This document shows, piece by piece, positions 60,525 to 64,000 of a DNA stretch of 64,000 nt. The stretch spans positions 3,658,001 to 3,722,000 of the forward strand of contig NZ_CP192063.1 in the NCBI RefSeq assembly GCF_050942425.1. Reading direction: 5' to 3'. Position numbers and translations under genes: made by a program. Origin of the DNA: Actinoallomurus sp050942425 (GTDB lineage: Bacteria; Actinomycetota; Actinomycetes; Streptosporangiales; Streptosporangiaceae). A model generated the notes under the pieces. That model made no database searches, was not told the origin of the DNA, and worked only from the letters and a program-made list of their open reading frames with translations. Position 1 is the stretch's first letter. Every line of letters starts with the position of its first letter.

Positions 60525-62387
60525 ATGCGCGGACTCATCCCCCGTGTCGTGGCGGTACTGCTCGCCATGACGACCACGCTGGCCGGCGCGGCCGGCGCGT
60601 CCGCCGAGAACGGCGACGACCCGCCCGGCCGGCCGGCGGCGCCGGGCACGGTCGCCATCGTGCCGGGCGCCGCCTGGAACGACCAGAACGGTGAGCTGGC
60701 GCAACTGCACGGCGCCGGCATCCTCAAGGTCGGCCACACCTACTACGCGTTCGGCGAGGACAAGGTGGCGGGCAGCGCGTTCACCGCCGTGGCCTGTTAC
60801 TCCTCCACCGACCTGGTGTCCTGGACCCGGCACGCCGACGCGCTGTCCCGGCAGGCGAGCGGCGACCTGGGCCCGAACCGCGTGGTCGAGCGCCCGAAGG
60901 TCATCTACAACGCGACCACCCACCAGTACGTGATGTACATGCACATCGACTCGCCCAACTACGGCGACGCCCGGGCCGGGGTCGCGACGAGCGCCACCCC
61001 GTGCGGGCCGTACGACTATCGGGGGAGCGCCCGGCCACTCGGCCAGCTCAGCCGGGACCTCGGCCTGTTCCAGGACGACGACGGCACCGCCTACCTGCTG
61101 TCGGAGGACCGCAACAACGGGCTGCGCGTCGACAAGCTGTCGGCCGACTACCTGACCGTGGAGTCACCGGCGGCCGTGCTGCCCGACCGGGAGTCGCCGG
61201 CCATGGTGAAGGTCGACGGCACCTACTACCTGTTCGGGTCGAAGCTGACCGGGTGGAACACCAACGACAACGACTACGCCACGGCCGCCTCGCCGAGCGG
61301 GCCGTGGTCGGACTGGAAGCCGTTCGCGCCGGCCGGCAGCAAGACGTTCAACTCGCAGACCAGCTTCGTCCTGCCGGTCAAGGGGCGGCACGGCACCAGC
61401 TACGTCTTCATGGGCGACCGCTGGTACGCCAGCCACCTGCACGACTCGGCGCCGATCTGGCTGCCGATGTCGATCGGCGGTGGAAAGGCGTCGCTGAACT
61501 GGCAGTCCTCCTGGTCGCTCGACGTCGCCGACGGCACCTGGGAGCCCCAGCGTACGGACACCGTCTATGACGCCGCCGCCGACGGCGCCTTCTCCAACGG
61601 AGCCCAGGTCGTCACCTGCTCCGCCTGCTCGGGCGGTACGGCGGTGGGCGGAATCGGCGTCGGCGGCGGCCAGACCTCCTACACCTACGACGACGTCGAT
61701 CCGGCGCTGCACTACAGCGGCGCGTGGACCCACGCCGCCAACCAGGGGTGGACCGACGGCGACTACGGCAACAACGAGTCCTTCAGCGTCCAGGCCGGCG
61801 ACAGCGTAACGGTCGGATTCAAGGGCACGGCGGTGCGGTGGATCGGCGCGAAGAACACCAACGGCGGCATCGCCGACGTCTACCTCGACGACGCGAAGGT
61901 CGCCACGGTGGACACCTACGTCGCCGGCGGGAAGAGCTTCCAGCAGGCCCTGTACGCCAAGTCCGGGCTCGCCGACGGAGATCACACCCTGAAGATCGTG
62001 GTCACCGGCCAGAAGAACGCGGCCTCCACCGCGGCGACGGTGGTCGTCGACGCCATCGACCTGCCCAGCGGGAACGCTCCGCCTCCCGCCGGCGTGCTGC
62101 GGCTCGACCACGTCATCGCGCCCAGGTACGGGGACTACACGATCAAGATCGGTTACGTCGATTCGGACCCGGCCAACCGGTACGCCTACCTGACGGTCAA
62201 CGACGACGTGCCCATCAAGCTGGCGTTCCCGACGACCGGCTCCAACGGGATCAACGTCGCGGTCGCCCGCGTGCGTCTGAAGCCGGGCAGCGGCGGCAAC
62301 GTCCTGCGCTTCTCGAACGACGATGGCCCGGCACCGGTGATCGACACCATCGCGGTGCCGCAGCCGCAGCCGCAGCCGTTCGGCTGA
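60525..62387 (+). CDS. Secreted GH43 subfamily 24-like exo-beta-1,3-galactanase with CBM modules
   Basis: A 620-residue protein with GAAGGAG before the ATG and a signal peptide (VVAVLLAMTTTLAGAAGASA). The five-bladed propeller spans about 45-340 (WNDQNGELAQLHGAGILKVG). Residues Glu122 (VERPKVIYN), Glu223 (DRESPAMVKV) and Gln278 (NSQTSFVLP) fit the unusual Glu/Glu/Gln set of the fungal exo-beta-1,3-galactanase Pc1,3Gal43A, where Gln replaces the base. Their 55-residue spacing (223 to 278) equals the Glu208-Gln263 spacing I recall. The C-terminal ~270 residues hold a CBM35-like fold that seems split by a second beta-sandwich. The substrate would be arabinogalactan side chains. Confidence 0.78.
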   Translation: MRGLIPRVVAVLLAMTTTLAGAAGASAENGDDPPGRPAAPGTVAIVPGAAWNDQNGELAQLHGAGILKVGHTYYAFGEDKVAGSAFTAVACYSSTDLVSWTRHADALSRQASGDLGPNRVVERPKVIYNATTHQYVMYMHIDSPNYGDARAGVATSATPCGPYDYRGSARPLGQLSRDLGLFQDDDGTAYLLSEDRNNGLRVDKLSADYLTVESPAAVLPDRESPAMVKVDGTYYLFGSKLTGWNTNDNDYATAASPSGPWSDWKPFAPAGSKTFNSQTSFVLPVKGRHGTSYVFMGDRWYASHLHDSAPIWLPMSIGGGKASLNWQSSWSLDVADGTWEPQRTDTVYDAAADGAFSNGAQVVTCSACSGGTAVGGIGVGGGQTSYTYDDVDPALHYSGAWTHAANQGWTDGDYGNNESFSVQAGDSVTVGFKGTAVRWIGAKNTNGGIADVYLDDAKVATVDTYVAGGKSFQQALYAKSGLADGDHTLKIVVTGQKNAASTAATVVVDAIDLPSGNAPPPAGVLRLDHVIAPRYGDYTIKIGYVDSDPANRYAYLTVNDDVPIKLAFPTTGSNGINVAVARVRLKPGSGGNVLRFSNDDGPAPVIDTIAVPQPQPQPFG

Positions 62388-62515
62388 AGGCGATGGCCCG
62401 CCCTCCTCGCGCATCCTCAAGGCGTCGAGGAGGGTGGGCCGTTTCAGTGATGACGTACGTTTCCTTCGGCGTCATCGATTACCCGTGACGTCCCGACTTG
62501 GCGCCTCTGGCGGAG

Positions 62516-63391
62516 TCAGATATCAGACTTCTCCGCATGCCCCGGGTTCGGCGGCGACCAGATGATCGACACGATCTGGAGTGCCGCTGTTGCGAGGTGC
62601 TGGTCGCCGTCGATGCGGGCGTGCTCGGCCGCCTGTTCAGGCGTGATGCCGCGGGTACACAGACGCCAGGTGGTGTCGGTGTCGAGTTCGAGGCTAGCGC
62701 TGGGCTGGGGCTGCGGTTGATCGTGCAGCCGCCAGCGGTCGGGGCCGCGGGTGCAGGTCCAGTCTCCGCCGCCGGGTCCGGTGACGCTCAGCTGGAGGGC
62801 GGTGCCTTGTGGGGCGGTCACATCGCGCAGCGTGTGCGGCAGGCCCCGCATGAAGGTGTCGATGACCGGGCCGAGGTAACGCGGGTCGGTTAGGCCGGTC
62901 CGGCCAGTGACGTCGCAGATCTGTTGCTGGTGGGTCCAGTACTCGGTGTATTCGCGGGCGACGTCCAGCCAGTACGGATGCGGGCCGGGGCCGGCCCAGC
63001 GCACCGGCCCGCCGAGTGCGTCCAGGTCGACGGTCTGCCAGAACTCCACGATCTGGTCCCCGATGTCCGACAGGAGCTGGATGAGCATCGGCGGGCTGAT
63101 ACGGCGGGCCGCAGTCACCCACTCTTCGTTGATGCGGTCGAGGAAGGCGGGGAACGCCTCGTCGTCGCGCGGATGCAGCACATGGAAGCCGTCGCGGTGG
63201 ATGGACAGGCGCCCGATGTGGTCGCCGAGCACGTGCGCGGCGACATCCTTGACGCTCCATCCGGGGCAGACCGTCGGCTTGGCCCACTCGTCGCCGTCGA
63301 GCCGGTGCAGCAGATCGATGAACGCGGCCTGTTGCTCGGCGAGCACGGGCCGGACGTCGATGGGCGGTCCCAACCAGGAGGTGTCGGTCAT
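62516..63391 (-). CDS. Maleylpyruvate isomerase-family mycothiol-dependent enzyme
   Basis: A 291-residue DinB-like helical protein. The N-terminal motif LHRLDGDEWAKPTVCPGWSVKDVAAHVLGDH (W..PT.CPGW.v.dv.aHl) is the signature of the mycothiol-dependent maleylpyruvate isomerase N-terminal domain, with metal-binding histidines at AHVLGDH and a later WTHQQQI. The C-terminal part is a SCP-2-like beta domain (TALQLSVTGPGGGDWTC, ASLELDTDTTWRLCTRG). Members isomerise or detoxify electrophiles with mycothiol, which restricts them to actinomycetes. The substrate is unknown; the gene is monocistronic as far as seen. Confidence 0.85.
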   Translation of the reverse strand: MTDTSWLGPPIDVRPVLAEQQAAFIDLLHRLDGDEWAKPTVCPGWSVKDVAAHVLGDHIGRLSIHRDGFHVLHPRDDEAFPAFLDRINEEWVTAARRISPPMLIQLLSDIGDQIVEFWQTVDLDALGGPVRWAGPGPHPYWLDVAREYTEYWTHQQQICDVTGRTGLTDPRYLGPVIDTFMRGLPHTLRDVTAPQGTALQLSVTGPGGGDWTCTRGPDRWRLHDQPQPQPSASLELDTDTTWRLCTRGITPEQAAEHARIDGDQHLATAALQIVSIIWSPPNPGHAEKSDI

Positions 63392-63582
63392 CGCGTCCTC
63401 TCAGTGTTCTGCGCTGCTCGCGTGCCGGGCGACGGCGGCGGTGTAGCTGGTCCAGGGCATTCCGGAGCGTATCCAGCAGCTGCGCACCGCGTCCGGTCAA
63501 CGGATCCGGGGGCATCCTCGATCACCCGACCCAGCCGTTGCAGCCCGGCGGGCCTGGGGTCCGGCCGCCACTCGCGCCCGCG

Positions 63583-64000
63583 TCAGCACAAGGTGCTGGC
63601 CGCTTGCACTTCGCCGAGTGCTCGCCGCGCGAGTTCGCCGAAGTCGTCGCCGTTCGCCGTGTCGCTCCAGCGCTCATAGGCGATCTTCATGGCGAGCGCG
63701 CCCAGCTCCGCGGCCACGCACGACGCCACGTCGGGAACGCCGCGCCGCTTGAGTGCGTCGGTCATCGACGCGGTGAGCGCGAGGCCCTTCAGCGCTTCGC
63801 GCTCGCGCAGCTCCGGGCTGGCAGCGATCACTGCCCGCCTGCGGGTGCTGAACTCGCGACGAGCGGGTGTGAAGGCCTCCCTCCCGACCGCGTCCAGGGC
63901 ATGAGCCACCGCTTCGAGCGGGGTGGCGGTTGCCGGCGCTGCGGCTATCGCCTCGACGAGCAGTCTGTTCATCGTGTCGTGGCCGAAGAGCACTTCCCGC
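63583..64000 (-). CDS. TetR-family regulator, partial (N-terminus beyond the window)
   Basis: The frame runs from the stop at 63583 to the window edge (139 codons). The visible part begins REVLFGHDTMNRLLVEAI, which is the junction from the TetR DNA-binding domain (the lost helix-turn-helix would precede it) to helix 4. The rest is an alpha-helical ligand-binding domain (FTPARREFSTRRRAVIAASPELREREALK, YERWSDTANGDDFGELARRAL) resembling the MftR/TetR_C_17-like group. An internal GTG at 63993 is not the true start. Confidence 0.8.
   Translation of the reverse strand, partial: REVLFGHDTMNRLLVEAIAAAPATATPLEAVAHALDAVGREAFTPARREFSTRRRAVIAASPELREREALKGLALTASMTDALKRRGVPDVASCVAAELGALAMKIAYERWSDTANGDDFGELARRALGEVQAASTLC

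Overview
The window is high-GC actinomycete DNA. Supporting signs are a complete conservon (cvnA-D), a mycothiol-dependent maleylpyruvate-isomerase-family enzyme, LacI/IclR/GlxA regulators, Tat and lipoprotein secretion signals and GTG starts. The gene style suggests Streptosporangiales (Actinomadura/Actinoallomurus-like), but this is inference from gene content only.

Positions 1 to about 17,500 are accessory DNA ending at a tRNA-Pro gene (17519-17592, minus) whose 3' end faces the island. In order it carries: the tail of a DUF574-type methyltransferase; a small cassette of MerR-like regulator, radical SAM enzyme, P-loop kinase, methyltransferase and GreA/B-like protein; two small unknown proteins; a two-gene putative antiphage operon (a DUF4011-helicase-PD-(D/E)XK nuclease coupled to a protein with a HEPN-like R-x6-H motif); a NACHT STAND NTPase; a MobF relaxase-helicase behind a very AT-rich leader; and an excisionase-like HTH protein. 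No integrase lies beside the excisionase, so this looks like one end of a degraded or partly visible integrative conjugative element carrying defence genes.

From 17,850 to 31,200 the DNA looks chromosomal: a phospholipase-D-like protein, then a galactoside system (LacI repressor, MalF/MalG/solute-binding ABC importer, GH42 beta-galactosidase) tied together by copies of the palindrome TGTTTACGTAAACA. An IclR regulator diverges from an operon with a prenyl diphosphate synthase and an MpaB/Lcp-family (DUF2236) oxygenase. The IclR-side palindrome recurs before a secreted aldose 1-epimerase.

From 31,300 to 42,100 there is a WD40-containing Ser/Thr kinase coupled to a DUF4397-sortase fusion, a GH6 cellulase-like lipoprotein, the conservon cvnABCD, and an IS605-like remnant (tnpB intact, tnpA broken).

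From 42,400 to 53,500 a small zinc-binding membrane protein is followed by a tightly overlapping operon: fucose/arabinose-type isomerase, secreted GH172 enzyme, ribose-type ABC importer and FGGY kinase, under a divergent LacI regulator with a double palindromic operator. Together they read as a complete route from D-arabinofuranosides to D-ribulose 5-phosphate, i.e. possible D-arabinan scavenging.

The last 10 kb holds an acyl-CoA dehydrogenase/TetR pair, a cupin, a GlxA-type regulator divergent from a DHA2-type MFS exporter, two secreted glycosidases (GH97-like and a GH43 subfamily 24-like exo-beta-1,3-galactanase with a split CBM), a mycothiol-dependent enzyme, and a TetR regulator cut by the window end.
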